DNA of 29,781 nt from Porphyromonadaceae bacterium. Lineage in GTDB: Bacteria > Bacteroidota > Bacteroidia > Bacteroidales > Dysgonomonadaceae. The DNA lies in assembly GCA_022840285.1 (NCBI GenBank), contig JALHIE010000035.1, positions 1 through 29,781 on the forward strand, written 5' to 3'. This document shows, piece by piece, positions 7,644 through 16,348 of the stretch. A program made the position numbers and the translations under genes. The notes under the pieces were generated by a model. It ran no database searches, was not told the DNA's origin, and saw only the letters and a list, made by a program, of their open reading frames with translations. Within the stretch, counting starts at the first letter, position 1; each line of letters opens with the position of its first letter.

Positions 7644-9095
7644 CTACTTGAAAACACGGCCCGGTTCCCGGCGGTTCTTACCACTATTTCCCGTGAGGTC
7701 GTCGCCCAGATCCTGCCGTGCCTCATCGGCAACTCTTTCAAGAGTTTTCACGACCTCAGGGTGGGCCGAGCTTACGTCATACCTTTCACCCGGATCCCGG
7801 CGCAGGTTGTAAAGTCCCCTCGGGTGAACGTGGTTCTCGTTTACTTCTCCCGGCACTCCGTCGTTGCCTGGAAGATGCCCCTCGTACGTCCGTCCCGGGT
7901 GAGAAAAAACCAGTTTCCAATCCCCGTGTCGAACCGCTTGCAGGCTATTCTGCCGGTAATAGTAAAAGAAAGTTTCTCTCGGTTTGGCTTCCACATCTCC
8001 TTTAAGGATCGGTAGAAGACTGACTCCATCGATACGCTTCTCCGGCAGTGGAGCACCGGTTATCTCGGCGAGGGTGGGCAGGATGTCGATAGCGGACACG
8101 AGGCTGTTGGAAATGGTCCCTCCAGGAATAACGCTTTTCCAGAACATAACACAAGGAACACGCTGTCCCCCCTCGAAAGTCGTCCCCTTTCCTTCGCGAA
8201 GGCTTCCGGTACTTCCTGCATGGTTACCGTAATTGATCCACGGACCGTTGTCAGAAGTAAAGATCACCAATGTATTTTCATACAGTCCGGCCTCCTCCAG
8301 TGTTTCCAGGATCGTACCCACGCTCCAGTCGATCTCCATCATCACATCACCGTACAGGCCTTGTTTCGATTTCCCCTTGAATCGACGTGAAACGTGAAGC
8401 GGAACGTGCGGCATGGGATGCGCCAGGTAGATGAAAAAAGGATTGTATCGGTTTCGTTTTATAAATTCGACTGTCCTACGGGTAAAGTCCGTTGTGAACT
8501 GTGTCTGGTCGTCTGGAGTAACCGCAGGATTCACAATCTCCTCATTCTCGAAGAGAGGCAGGTCGGGAAATTTTCCTGTGGGGTGTCGAGGCCACATGTC
8601 ATTGGAGTAGGGGATACCGTAGAATTCGTCGAAACCGTGACTGGTAGGGAGGAATTGTCGGGAAGTCCCCAAGTGCCATTTCCCGTATGCTGCGGTGGCA
8701 TATCCTCTTTTTTTAAGAACCTCCGCTACGGTCTCCTCCTCTTCCGAAATTCCCATATTCGAATGAGGGCCGAGTGCACCGTGAAGCCCTATGCGATTAG
8801 GATAACAACCCGTTAATATACCTGCACGTGAAGCACTCGAGACTGCCTGGGGAGAATAATAGTGCGTGAAAAAAAGCCCATCTCTCGCCATGTTATCGAT
8901 ATGAGGTGTTGTATATCCCGTTGCTCCGGTAAGTGAAAGATCGCCATATCCCATGTCGTCGAGTTGGATCAGGATCACGTTTGGTAGTTTATGACCTGTT
9001 GTTTTTGCCTGTAGAAAAGGGGAATAAGAGACGGCCGCTGTAAGGGTTGTTCCCCAAATTCCTGCTAGAATTTTTGATTTCTTATTTTTTTGCAT
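7644..9095 (-). CDS. secreted arylsulfatase (ARSA/GALNS-like), Ser-type
   Basis: This 483-residue exported sulfatase starts MQKNKKSKILAG and has a signal peptide ending around residue 30 (LQA). D46-D47 (LDDMGYGD), YGKWHLG and TSDNG are metal and sulfate-binding signatures of the family. The activation motif is S86-S-A-S-R90, so it too needs maturation at serine. The layout (LDDMGYGDLS, GCYPNRIGL, GFDEFYGIPYSNDM) resembles arylsulfatase A and N-acetylgalactosamine-6-sulfatase, a group that acts on sulfated galactose or GalNAc, including sulfatide in animals. Regiospecificity cannot be read from sequence. The C-terminus is short and carries no extra domain. It is 79 bp downstream of the GH123 gene and 22 bp upstream of the next sulfatase gene, inside the putative operon. 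Confidence 0.9.
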   Translation of the reverse strand: MQKNKKSKILAGIWGTTLTAAVSYSPFLQAKTTGHKLPNVILIQLDDMGYGDLSLTGATGYTTPHIDNMARDGLFFTHYYSPQAVSSASRAGILTGCYPNRIGLHGALGPHSNMGISEEEETVAEVLKKRGYATAAYGKWHLGTSRQFLPTSHGFDEFYGIPYSNDMWPRHPTGKFPDLPLFENEEIVNPAVTPDDQTQFTTDFTRRTVEFIKRNRYNPFFIYLAHPMPHVPLHVSRRFKGKSKQGLYGDVMMEIDWSVGTILETLEEAGLYENTLVIFTSDNGPWINYGNHAGSTGSLREGKGTTFEGGQRVPCVMFWKSVIPGGTISNSLVSAIDILPTLAEITGAPLPEKRIDGVSLLPILKGDVEAKPRETFFYYYRQNSLQAVRHGDWKLVFSHPGRTYEGHLPGNDGVPGEVNENHVHPRGLYNLRRDPGERYDVSSAHPEVVKTLERVADEARQDLGDDLTGNSGKNRREPGRVFK

Positions 9096-9174
9096 ATCCG
9101 TTCTTTTTCATTGTCCTTGCTCCACACGCGTAAACTTTCCGGAATAACGAGGGTGGCTTACGTTATAAGAAGTT

Positions 9175-10956
9175 CTAAAGCGCGTTCAGCAACCTCTTGG
9201 CGTCGTTCAATCTCTCCTGCCAGTCTCCTGAAGGTTCCAGCGTACCGAACCCGGCAATCGCCTCTTCCAGCTGAGACAGCTTCTTCAGGGATTCGGGCGT
9301 GTTCTCTCCGGTGTACTTTTTCCGCAGTATACGGATTTTTTCGGCGTCCTGAATCCCTTCTACCAGCCGCTCGAACCGGATGGAGCTTCGGGCATCGGGA
9401 TATACGAAATAGGTGTCTCCTGCCGGCCATGTCCGGAAACGAGAGTCTGTCAACGGGTTCTCTACCCAGGAGTTATAGGCCCAGCGCAGGAATCCGTCTA
9501 AATCGAGGGCAGCCGCATACCAGGCAGCGTATACCGATTCTGCCGAGGGGGAGAAAGTAAACATGTTAGGGAATTTATCGGCACAACAGACGTAGTAAGT
9601 GGTGGTAAGCCCTTTTGCTCTTCGTGCCTCGATCTCTTCACGGCTTACCTTGTTGCCGGCACCCACGCAAATATCTTTTATCCACGGATATTCGCGGTAA
9701 CTTTTGTGATTATCCGCAAGCGAAACACCCAGCTCGGGTGCATAGAGTTCCAACACCCTAAGTGCTGCCTTCATATCGGCAGGCCCACGTTCGTCCATCG
9801 CGATATTGGTCTTTTCCAGCCATCCCTTTTCCCGGAGGTGGCGGGTAAAGTCTTTCAGGAACACTCCCCACAGCTCTTCATACTCTTTCGACTGCGCCTT
9901 CAGCTCCACGGTAACCAGCTCGCCTTTCTCCATATCGTTGTAGTGCAGCTGGTTATTCCAGGTAAGGAGGGAGTAGCAGTTGATCATCTTATTGATACCC
10001 AGATCCATCATGAACTGTACCCAACGGTCGAAAACGGTATAGTCGAAACTCCAGCTCCGGTCTTTGTTCTTCGTCCAGACAATCATGTCGGCATACGCAT
10101 CAAAGCACTGGTTGTTCCAGGGGTCCTTGTTCAGGGTAGCAGTGATCACTTTTTGTCCCGCATCGGCCAGCATCTGCATCAACGGTTTCATTTTCTCGAA
10201 ATGGGCATTGCTCCACAGCTCCAAGTTGTGTACCCGGGCTACGGCTGACGGGTGCTGCCACAGGTCGAGGTGGTAGCTCCATTCCGACGGCTCGGGCAAC
10301 AGCCGGTCAACGATTTCCAGTTCGATCTCGAAATTACGGGGTGACTGGCCCCGGGCGTAGATGGTCAGTTTACCCTTGTAGCTCCCTGCAGCAGCGTTGG
10401 AGGGGATATCAACCGTGAGCCATACCGGCCTCACGGTTTTTGCTTTCAGGTTAAAACACTCCAGGCTATCCAGCATATCCGGTGCCAGCGAAGCGGGAAA
10501 ATCCCCCGGTTGGCGGTGACCACAGCCGGGTCCGAACTCATCGGTCATCACGTAACGAACGAACCGGGCTTTTGCCACGGATGGAGGTAAACTGCTGCTT
10601 TCAGACCTGAAATCGTTGAACGCGTATTCCACCTGGTCGATATCTTCGGCTGCCCAAAGCAGCAGTTGGGCGGACACTTTCTCACCTTTCCATCCGGAAA
10701 TTTTCATGTTGTTGACGGGGGTGATCGTTGGTGCTACGGATTTGGGCAGTTTGTCATCAACAGAGATGAATGAGGCGTGTAATCCCGCCGTTACGTGCGA
10801 CCAGTCGGACAGGGTGTCGCTCGTGGTATCTTTCATCTCTTCGAAGGTGATACACTCTTTTTTCGGGCGGTTGTTGTTGCACGCCAGAACTGTAAGAACC
10901 GGCAACCCTAACAAAACGCCGAGGGTAAGCCTGGAAATTGTTTTAGCAATTCTCAT
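9175..10956 (-). CDS. GH123 lipoprotein (DUF4091), N-acetyl-beta-galactosaminidase type
   Basis: The catalytic domain is the one formerly called DUF4091, now the GH123 catalytic domain. Known members release beta-GalNAc by substrate-assisted retention using an adjacent Asp-Glu pair. Here the pair is D396-E397 in NIAMDERGP (counted from an upstream ATG at 10980). Residues about 70-230 are a beta-sandwich N-terminal domain and the barrel follows. I chose the ATG at 10956, which begins MRIAKTISRL and gives a clean lipoprotein signal ending LTVLAC; the ATG at 10980 adds eight residues. The gene follows the LacZ-like GH2 with 6 bp (30 bp with the preferred start). Characterised GH123 enzymes act on GalNAc of gangliotetraose- or globoside-type oligosaccharides, so the substrate here probably carries terminal beta-GalNAc. 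Specificity could differ. Confidence 0.85.
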   Translation of the reverse strand: MRIAKTISRLTLGVLLGLPVLTVLACNNNRPKKECITFEEMKDTTSDTLSDWSHVTAGLHASFISVDDKLPKSVAPTITPVNNMKISGWKGEKVSAQLLLWAAEDIDQVEYAFNDFRSESSSLPPSVAKARFVRYVMTDEFGPGCGHRQPGDFPASLAPDMLDSLECFNLKAKTVRPVWLTVDIPSNAAAGSYKGKLTIYARGQSPRNFEIELEIVDRLLPEPSEWSYHLDLWQHPSAVARVHNLELWSNAHFEKMKPLMQMLADAGQKVITATLNKDPWNNQCFDAYADMIVWTKNKDRSWSFDYTVFDRWVQFMMDLGINKMINCYSLLTWNNQLHYNDMEKGELVTVELKAQSKEYEELWGVFLKDFTRHLREKGWLEKTNIAMDERGPADMKAALRVLELYAPELGVSLADNHKSYREYPWIKDICVGAGNKVSREEIEARRAKGLTTTYYVCCADKFPNMFTFSPSAESVYAAWYAAALDLDGFLRWAYNSWVENPLTDSRFRTWPAGDTYFVYPDARSSIRFERLVEGIQDAEKIRILRKKYTGENTPESLKKLSQLEEAIAGFGTLEPSGDWQERLNDAKRLLNAL

Positions 10957-10986
10957 GTTTTTTTTGTAGTTAAATGCCAAAGATAG

Positions 10987-13900
10987 TTAATTTTCGGTTG
11001 AAAAACTAAAGATATGGCGATCAACCTCTTTCCTGTTCCTGATGGGGATCAGCGTAAAACCGTAGGTGACTGTACCTCCATCCGGGCGGATCAGGTACTT
11101 TTCCAACGGCAGCTTGCCCCAGCTGTTGTTTCCTCCCACACCCTGCATGCGGTAATCGATAAAGAGGTCCACCACATCCGATGGGCGGTAGTCGCTTATG
11201 TGCTTGTTCCGGGGCGCGGTTCCTGCCGGTGCATCGTTGTTGAGCGATTCTCCGTTGGTGATCGTCTCCAGCAGGTAGTTGGACACGTTGAACTCGAACA
11301 GGTCGTCTGCCACGAAGAGGAGACCACTGCCCGACTTCCGGGTGAGTGCCAGCCAGCGGGTATCGGTATGGTGCCCGTTTTCCTGCGGCAGTACGTAGCG
11401 GGTTACCATATCGCTGATGGGTGAAGTGTAGTGGTCCACAAAAGCAGAACTCTTCCTGTCGGGATAGTTCTCCCAGGGGCCCCTGCCGTAGTAGTCCGCC
11501 AGCACCAACTCTCCCGTGAGCTGCATCCGCATGCCGATACGGGGTATCAGTTCTGCCTCTGACGCAGTCGCGTTGAACCGATTGGAGATATGTAGGGTAC
11601 CGTTGTCATAGAGGGTATAGGTCACTTCGTTGCTGGCCCCTGTTTCGGGGTAGCTGTAGCGATAGGTGAGGGTTGTTGTCTCGCCGCGGGTTATCTTCAG
11701 GTTTTCCGCCCTGGGTTTCCGGTAGCTGGCCTCTCTCCATGCCGAGAGCCGTTTCGGAAGACGTGCGCCGTAATCGTTGTCGATGGGAGCCCGCCAGAAG
11801 AAAGGGCGGGGACCCGCACCGTTTTCGATATATTCGGTGCCGTCTACCCGGTAGGAGATGAGCAATCCTGTCTGCCTGTCAAAAATTGCCTTGTAGCGCG
11901 ATCCACTAACAATCACCGATGTTTCGGCTTCTTCTATTTTGGCAGCTTTCAGCTTACCTGTCACCAAGGCTGGAGGGTCGTTGACCACAAACTGATCGCG
12001 GGCCACCACCCAGCCAGCCGGAATCAACCGTTCTTCTTTCAGCTGTGTGACCGTAAAGTTAACGGTCATCTGTTCTTTGCGTCCGGTGTAACGAGACCAG
12101 TCGGGTACCGTTACCTTTACGGTTTCCTGCGGAGCTGCTTCAGCCTGCAGTTTTCCCTGGGCCAGTTCCTTTCCTCCGGCTTTGATGCTGTACGTAATCT
12201 GGTAATTACCCAGATCGGAAAAGAAGTGCTCATTGAAGAGTTCCACCGACCCGTCAGCCGGGTTGAAATTGCGGAACCACACATATTGGTAAACCTTGCG
12301 CATCTCTTCGGTATGCGGTTTTACGCTTCGGTCGGGAAAGACCACGCCGTTGATGCAGAAGTCGCCCGAACTGGGAGTGCCTGTTGGTCCGTAGTCTCCT
12401 CCATATGCCCAGAAACGAGTCCCGTCCTCATCGTTCTTGGCGAGGCCCTGATCCACCCAGTCCCATATGAATCCACCCTGTAGCAACGGATACTTCCGGA
12501 TGATGTTCCAGTATTCGGTGAAGTTGCCGAGGCTATTTCCCATGGCATGGGCATATTCACAGAGAATAAGGGGGCGGTCGGAGGAGGGATCGTTGGCGTA
12601 ACGCTCAATCTCATCGGGGTCGGAATACATCGGTGCGAAGATATCACTATTCCACTCCATTACAGCCCGTTCGTACTGTACGGGACGGGAGGTGTCGCGG
12701 CTCTTGATCCAGCGATAGGTCTCGTAAAAATTGTATCCGTTTCCCGCCTCATTACCCAACGACCAGGTGACTACGCAGGGATGGTTTTTGTCTCGTTCCA
12801 CCATACCGATGGTGCGGCTCAGGTGATCTTCCAGAAAAAGCGGGTTGTTTCCCAGCGTAGCTCCTTTGCGCAAGCTGTATCCCATTCCGTGGCTTTCAAT
12901 GTTGGCCTCATCTACCACGTAGATCCCATATTCGTCGGCCAGCCTGTAAAAGAGGTCAGACTGGGGATAGTGGCTGGTACGCACGGCGTTGACGTTATAC
13001 TTGCGGAACAGTTCGAAATCTTTGCGCATCAACTCCTCGGTGACGTAATGGCCTGTGTGCTCGTTGTGTTCGTGCAGGTTCACCCCTTTCAGCAGTACCG
13101 GCTGACCGTTTACCAGGAACTGGCGGTCTTTGATCTCTGCAGTCCGGAAACCTATCTTCAATGCAGTTGCTTCAAGAGTCGTTCCTTTTTCGTCTTTCAG
13201 TTCAATGGCGAGCGTGTAGAGGTTTGGCGTCTCGGCACTCCATTTCTTTACCCCGGGGATTACCTCCTCAAAGCGAACCGCGGCTTTCCCGGAGCTCTTT
13301 TCGGAGAGGGATGCTCCTGCTACTTTTTTGCCGCTTTCGTCCGACAGGGTGTAGGAGACAGCAAAAGGCAGGATTGTTCCTTCCGGTGAGGCCACAGCGA
13401 CATCCAGTCCAAAGTGTCCGTTGGTGTAGGTTGCGTCGAGATCCGGTTGAGCGAAGATATCTGCCAGGTTCAGTTTGGGGCGGGCATAGAGGTAGACATC
13501 GCGGTCAAATCCCGAGAGCCGCCAGAAATCCTGACACTCCAGGTAGGAGGCGCTGCTCCAGCGGTGAATCTGGACCGCCAGCACGTTTTCTCCTGTTTTT
13601 GCCTGTTCAGTCACATTGAAGCGTGCCGGCAGCTTCCCCTCTTTGTTCATGCCGACAAACTCCCCGTTCAGGTAGTAATAGGCGGCTCCTTTGGCTGCAT
13701 CGGCAACAAGGATAATCTCCTTATCCTGCCAGTTGTTTGGAAGGATAAACGTTTTCCGGTAGGTTCCCGTGGGGTTGAATTCTTCCGGAACAAAGGGAGG
13801 ATTCGGTTTGTCCCAGTAGGGTGCGTGTCCTGGCGAGGTGAACTCATAGGTGGTATTCACGTAGATGGGAATACCAAAACCTTGTACTTCCCAGTTGCCC

Positions 13901-14217
13901 GGAACCTGGATATCGTTCCACCCGCTATCGTCAAAATCAGCTTTCTGAAAACTCTCCTTGGGGCGCTCGCTGAACCGATCGGTGTAATGAAATTTCCAGC
14001 TTCCGTTAAGCGAAACCACATCGCTTCCTTTGGAAGAGTATGTTGCATTCAGGGCTTCTTTCAAACCGGTAAACGTGTAAAAGGTTGACCGCGGCTCCTG
14101 CCGATTGATGTGCAGCAGCTTCGGGTTGGTAATCTCCGCATAACGGTCTGACTGCTCCTGAGCAGATAGCATGCCGGCGGATAAATAAACGGAAAAGAGG
14201 ATCAATAATTTTTTCAT
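10987..14217 (-). CDS. GH2 beta-galactosidase, LacZ-like, secreted
   Basis: This 1076-residue enzyme has the full LacZ architecture: sugar-binding jelly roll (about 65-245), Ig-like domain (about 250-360), TIM barrel (about 362-640), a DUF4981-like domain, and the beta-galactosidase small-chain domain at the C-terminus (about 780-1065). The catalytic pair is intact: acid/base E490 in WSLGNEAGNG and nucleophile E554 in ILCEYAHAMGNS. A signal peptide (to about SAQ, residue 20) sends it to the periplasm. It would release terminal beta-galactose by a retaining mechanism. It starts 15 bp after the GH97 stop and ends 6 bp before the ATG at 10980 of the GH123 gene, so these three form a tightly linked exo-glycosidase set. 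Confidence in beta-galactosidase is good but other GH2 activities are possible. Confidence 0.92.
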   Translation of the reverse strand: MKKLLILFSVYLSAGMLSAQEQSDRYAEITNPKLLHINRQEPRSTFYTFTGLKEALNATYSSKGSDVVSLNGSWKFHYTDRFSERPKESFQKADFDDSGWNDIQVPGNWEVQGFGIPIYVNTTYEFTSPGHAPYWDKPNPPFVPEEFNPTGTYRKTFILPNNWQDKEIILVADAAKGAAYYYLNGEFVGMNKEGKLPARFNVTEQAKTGENVLAVQIHRWSSASYLECQDFWRLSGFDRDVYLYARPKLNLADIFAQPDLDATYTNGHFGLDVAVASPEGTILPFAVSYTLSDESGKKVAGASLSEKSSGKAAVRFEEVIPGVKKWSAETPNLYTLAIELKDEKGTTLEATALKIGFRTAEIKDRQFLVNGQPVLLKGVNLHEHNEHTGHYVTEELMRKDFELFRKYNVNAVRTSHYPQSDLFYRLADEYGIYVVDEANIESHGMGYSLRKGATLGNNPLFLEDHLSRTIGMVERDKNHPCVVTWSLGNEAGNGYNFYETYRWIKSRDTSRPVQYERAVMEWNSDIFAPMYSDPDEIERYANDPSSDRPLILCEYAHAMGNSLGNFTEYWNIIRKYPLLQGGFIWDWVDQGLAKNDEDGTRFWAYGGDYGPTGTPSSGDFCINGVVFPDRSVKPHTEEMRKVYQYVWFRNFNPADGSVELFNEHFFSDLGNYQITYSIKAGGKELAQGKLQAEAAPQETVKVTVPDWSRYTGRKEQMTVNFTVTQLKEERLIPAGWVVARDQFVVNDPPALVTGKLKAAKIEEAETSVIVSGSRYKAIFDRQTGLLISYRVDGTEYIENGAGPRPFFWRAPIDNDYGARLPKRLSAWREASYRKPRAENLKITRGETTTLTYRYSYPETGASNEVTYTLYDNGTLHISNRFNATASEAELIPRIGMRMQLTGELVLADYYGRGPWENYPDRKSSAFVDHYTSPISDMVTRYVLPQENGHHTDTRWLALTRKSGSGLLFVADDLFEFNVSNYLLETITNGESLNNDAPAGTAPRNKHISDYRPSDVVDLFIDYRMQGVGGNNSWGKLPLEKYLIRPDGGTVTYGFTLIPIRNRKEVDRHIFSFSTEN

Positions 14218-14232
14218 TATAAATTGATTTTT

Positions 14233-16197
14233 TTAATTTATGATTCTGCGCATTTTGGCTGCAAATCCGCCTCCGGGTGCAAGATGCAGGCGAACAGTCT
14301 CTCCGGATGCTACGCTCCGCGTCTCTTTCCGGTAGTCTGTCCCCTTTCGGTGGGCGTTGGCTCCGTCCCGGAAGAGGGTCATCTCGTACTGCCCTGCGGG
14401 CAGGAAAGAGAGGTCGACCGCCATGTCCCGGCTCTCCCAGCCGGTGATGCCTCCGATGTACCAGTCGTTCCCGCTGCGGCGTGCCAGAGTCACGTGTTCA
14501 CCGACCCTGCCGCCGAGGGGCACGGTCTCATCCCAGACGGTGGGTATGGCGGCTATAAACTGGAGCGATTCCGGCTCGCGCATGTACTCTGTTGGGCTGT
14601 CGCACAGCATGTTGAGGGGAGAGTTGAACAGCACGTACAGGGCGAGCTGACGGCAGCGTGTGCCCTGGCTCATCGGTTCCGAATAGACCGGTCGGTAGCT
14701 TCCGCGAGCAGCGTTCCTCATCGCTCCCTGTGTATAGTCCATCGGGCCGGCAGCCATGCGGATAAAGGGTACGGTGACGTCGTAGGTGACCATGTCGACG
14801 GTCTCGGGTGACCACTTTAGCTGCTCCAGGCCGTGCACTCCCTCGAAGTTGAGGACGTTGGGCCAGGTGCGGCTTAGCCCGGTGGGCTTGTAGATGCCGT
14901 GGAAATCGAGCAGCAGTTTGTATCGGGCGGCGGTCCCGGAAGCCCGGTAGATGAAATCGACCAGCTTCTGGTCGTCTCGGTCCATGAAGTCGACCTTGAA
15001 CCCTTTCACGCCCATGGCTGCGTAGTGGCGGCATACCTCCTCCATGTCGCGCTCGAAGGCGTGAAATCCGGCCCAGAGGATGATGCCTACACCGCGATCG
15101 CGTCCATAGGATACCAGTGCGGGGATATCGATTTCCGGGACCACCTGCATCAGGTCGGCCTTCAGGTTGACTGCCCACCCCTCGTCGAGGATCACATACT
15201 CGATGCCGTGTTCCGAAGCGAAGTCGATGTAGTACTTGTAGGTATCGTTATTGATGCCGGCCTCGAAGTCCACGCCGTAGATGTTCCAGTCGTTCCACCA
15301 CTCCCAGGCCACCTTTCCGGGCTTGATCCAGGAGATGTCGGCCAGTCGCGCGGGCGATGCCAGGCGGTAGACCATATCGCTTGCGGCCAGCGACGCGTCG
15401 TTGTCGGCTACCACGCAGACTCGCCAGGGGAAGCTGCGGCTCCCCTCTGTCCTGGCGATGTACTCCTCTCTTCCGGTGACACGCATCTGCAGCATGTTAT
15501 GCCCTCCCTGTTCCACGGCATCAGGCAGTTGCGCGAAAACCCCCTTGAGGGTGTGGGGCGACTGTTCACCGGGGGTGAGGTACATGCCGGGATAGGACTC
15601 GAGGTCGGCCTCGGTGATCAGGAGCCTTTTTCCGTCGGCGGCATCCGCCAGCAGCGGCAAAAGGATGAGCCGCTCGCGGTCGATCCGGGAGAGGGGCACA
15701 TGCACGTAGGTGTTCTCAAAGGAACTCTGCAGCTGGTCGCCACCCGGTCCCCCCTTTACGTAGGGCACCCAGGCGGGACGGTCGCCCGTAAAGCGAAAGT
15801 TTGCCTCCTCTCCGGCGATGGTGAGCGTTCCCTTGCGGGCGGTGTGGAACCGGTAGGCCAGCCCGTCGTCGTAGAGGCGGAAAGTGATGGCCCATTCGCC
15901 CCGGAAAGTAAGCAGCAGCTCGTTGTAGCGATCTTCCACCCGGGAGGATATCCAGAAAGGGGATGCAATGATATTGTCGGCGTTCTGTCGTCTGGCACGT
16001 TTTACGCGTGCATCGGGGCCGAGTTGCTCGCCATCGGCGAGGGTGAGTGACACGGCTGAGGGTTCGATCAGCCGCTGGCCGTCGTGAGCCAGGCTCCAGG
16101 TGAGTTGCTTTCCCGCGACAACCTCGGCGGTCAGTCTCCCGTCCGGAGAAGAGATGTTGTATCGTTTCTGTGCCAATAGAAGAATTGTTCTTTTCAT
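14233..16197 (-). CDS. GH97 alpha-glycosidase, retaining (alpha-galactosidase-like), atypical N-terminus
   Basis: This 654-residue GH97 protein has the family's three parts: N-terminal beta-sandwich (about 14-285), catalytic barrel (about 290-565) and C-terminal beta domain. The KVDFM motif with D403 corresponds to the Asp nucleophile of retaining GH97 alpha-galactosidases; the inverting SusB type lacks it. E452 and E458 (NFEGVHGLE) are candidate acid and calcium ligands. The oddity is the start: MKRTILLLAQ runs directly into KRYNISSPDGRL, leaving only about six hydrophobic residues, too few for a signal peptide. An in-frame TAA lies upstream, so no longer start exists. The gene is strikingly GC-rich compared with the other GH97 gene in the window. 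A -7 promoter match lies 35 bp upstream, and the LacZ-like GH2 follows 15 bp downstream. It may be cytosolic, or its signal has been lost. Confidence 0.9.
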   Translation of the reverse strand: MKRTILLLAQKRYNISSPDGRLTAEVVAGKQLTWSLAHDGQRLIEPSAVSLTLADGEQLGPDARVKRARRQNADNIIASPFWISSRVEDRYNELLLTFRGEWAITFRLYDDGLAYRFHTARKGTLTIAGEEANFRFTGDRPAWVPYVKGGPGGDQLQSSFENTYVHVPLSRIDRERLILLPLLADAADGKRLLITEADLESYPGMYLTPGEQSPHTLKGVFAQLPDAVEQGGHNMLQMRVTGREEYIARTEGSRSFPWRVCVVADNDASLAASDMVYRLASPARLADISWIKPGKVAWEWWNDWNIYGVDFEAGINNDTYKYYIDFASEHGIEYVILDEGWAVNLKADLMQVVPEIDIPALVSYGRDRGVGIILWAGFHAFERDMEEVCRHYAAMGVKGFKVDFMDRDDQKLVDFIYRASGTAARYKLLLDFHGIYKPTGLSRTWPNVLNFEGVHGLEQLKWSPETVDMVTYDVTVPFIRMAAGPMDYTQGAMRNAARGSYRPVYSEPMSQGTRCRQLALYVLFNSPLNMLCDSPTEYMREPESLQFIAAIPTVWDETVPLGGRVGEHVTLARRSGNDWYIGGITGWESRDMAVDLSFLPAGQYEMTLFRDGANAHRKGTDYRKETRSVASGETVRLHLAPGGGFAAKMRRIIN

Positions 16198-16231
16198 GTT
16201 GTGTTTCTTTATGTTTGTATGATTGATGTTG

Positions 16232-16239
16232 CAAAATTA
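16232..16239 (-). promoter_or_regulatory. putative -7 promoter element for the GH97-GH2-GH123-sulfatase operon
   Basis: The minus strand reads TAATTTTG, an exact TAnnTTTG match, 35 bp upstream of the GH97 ATG, giving a short leader of about 29 bases. A TTTG occurs further upstream (16267-16264) but the 24-base spacing is longer than usual. The 151-bp gap here is the only gap in the lower half large enough for a promoter. Confidence 0.5.
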
Positions 16240-16348
16240 TTAATTTAACTTTTTCAAGTGTTACAAAAACAGCTAATTCTTTTAACGGAGTTAGCCCTTG
16301 CTTCGCTTCTGTATGTTTCAATGATTAAAATATGCGAAACTTTAATCG

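Noticed and set aside
12547..13389. 280-residue plus-strand ORF
   Set aside because: It is antisense to the LacZ-like GH2 and has no recognisable domain.
14899..16050. 383-residue plus-strand ORF
   Set aside because: It lies fully inside the GC-rich GH97 gene on the opposite strand, has no recognisable domain, and long antisense frames are expected in GC-rich coding DNA.
15716..16321. 201-residue minus-strand ORF that begins upstream of the GH97
   Set aside because: It overlaps the GH97 start in another frame and its translation is Arg/Pro-rich without a fold. I considered it as a sign of a frameshift that removed the GH97 signal, but its first part carries no signal peptide either.
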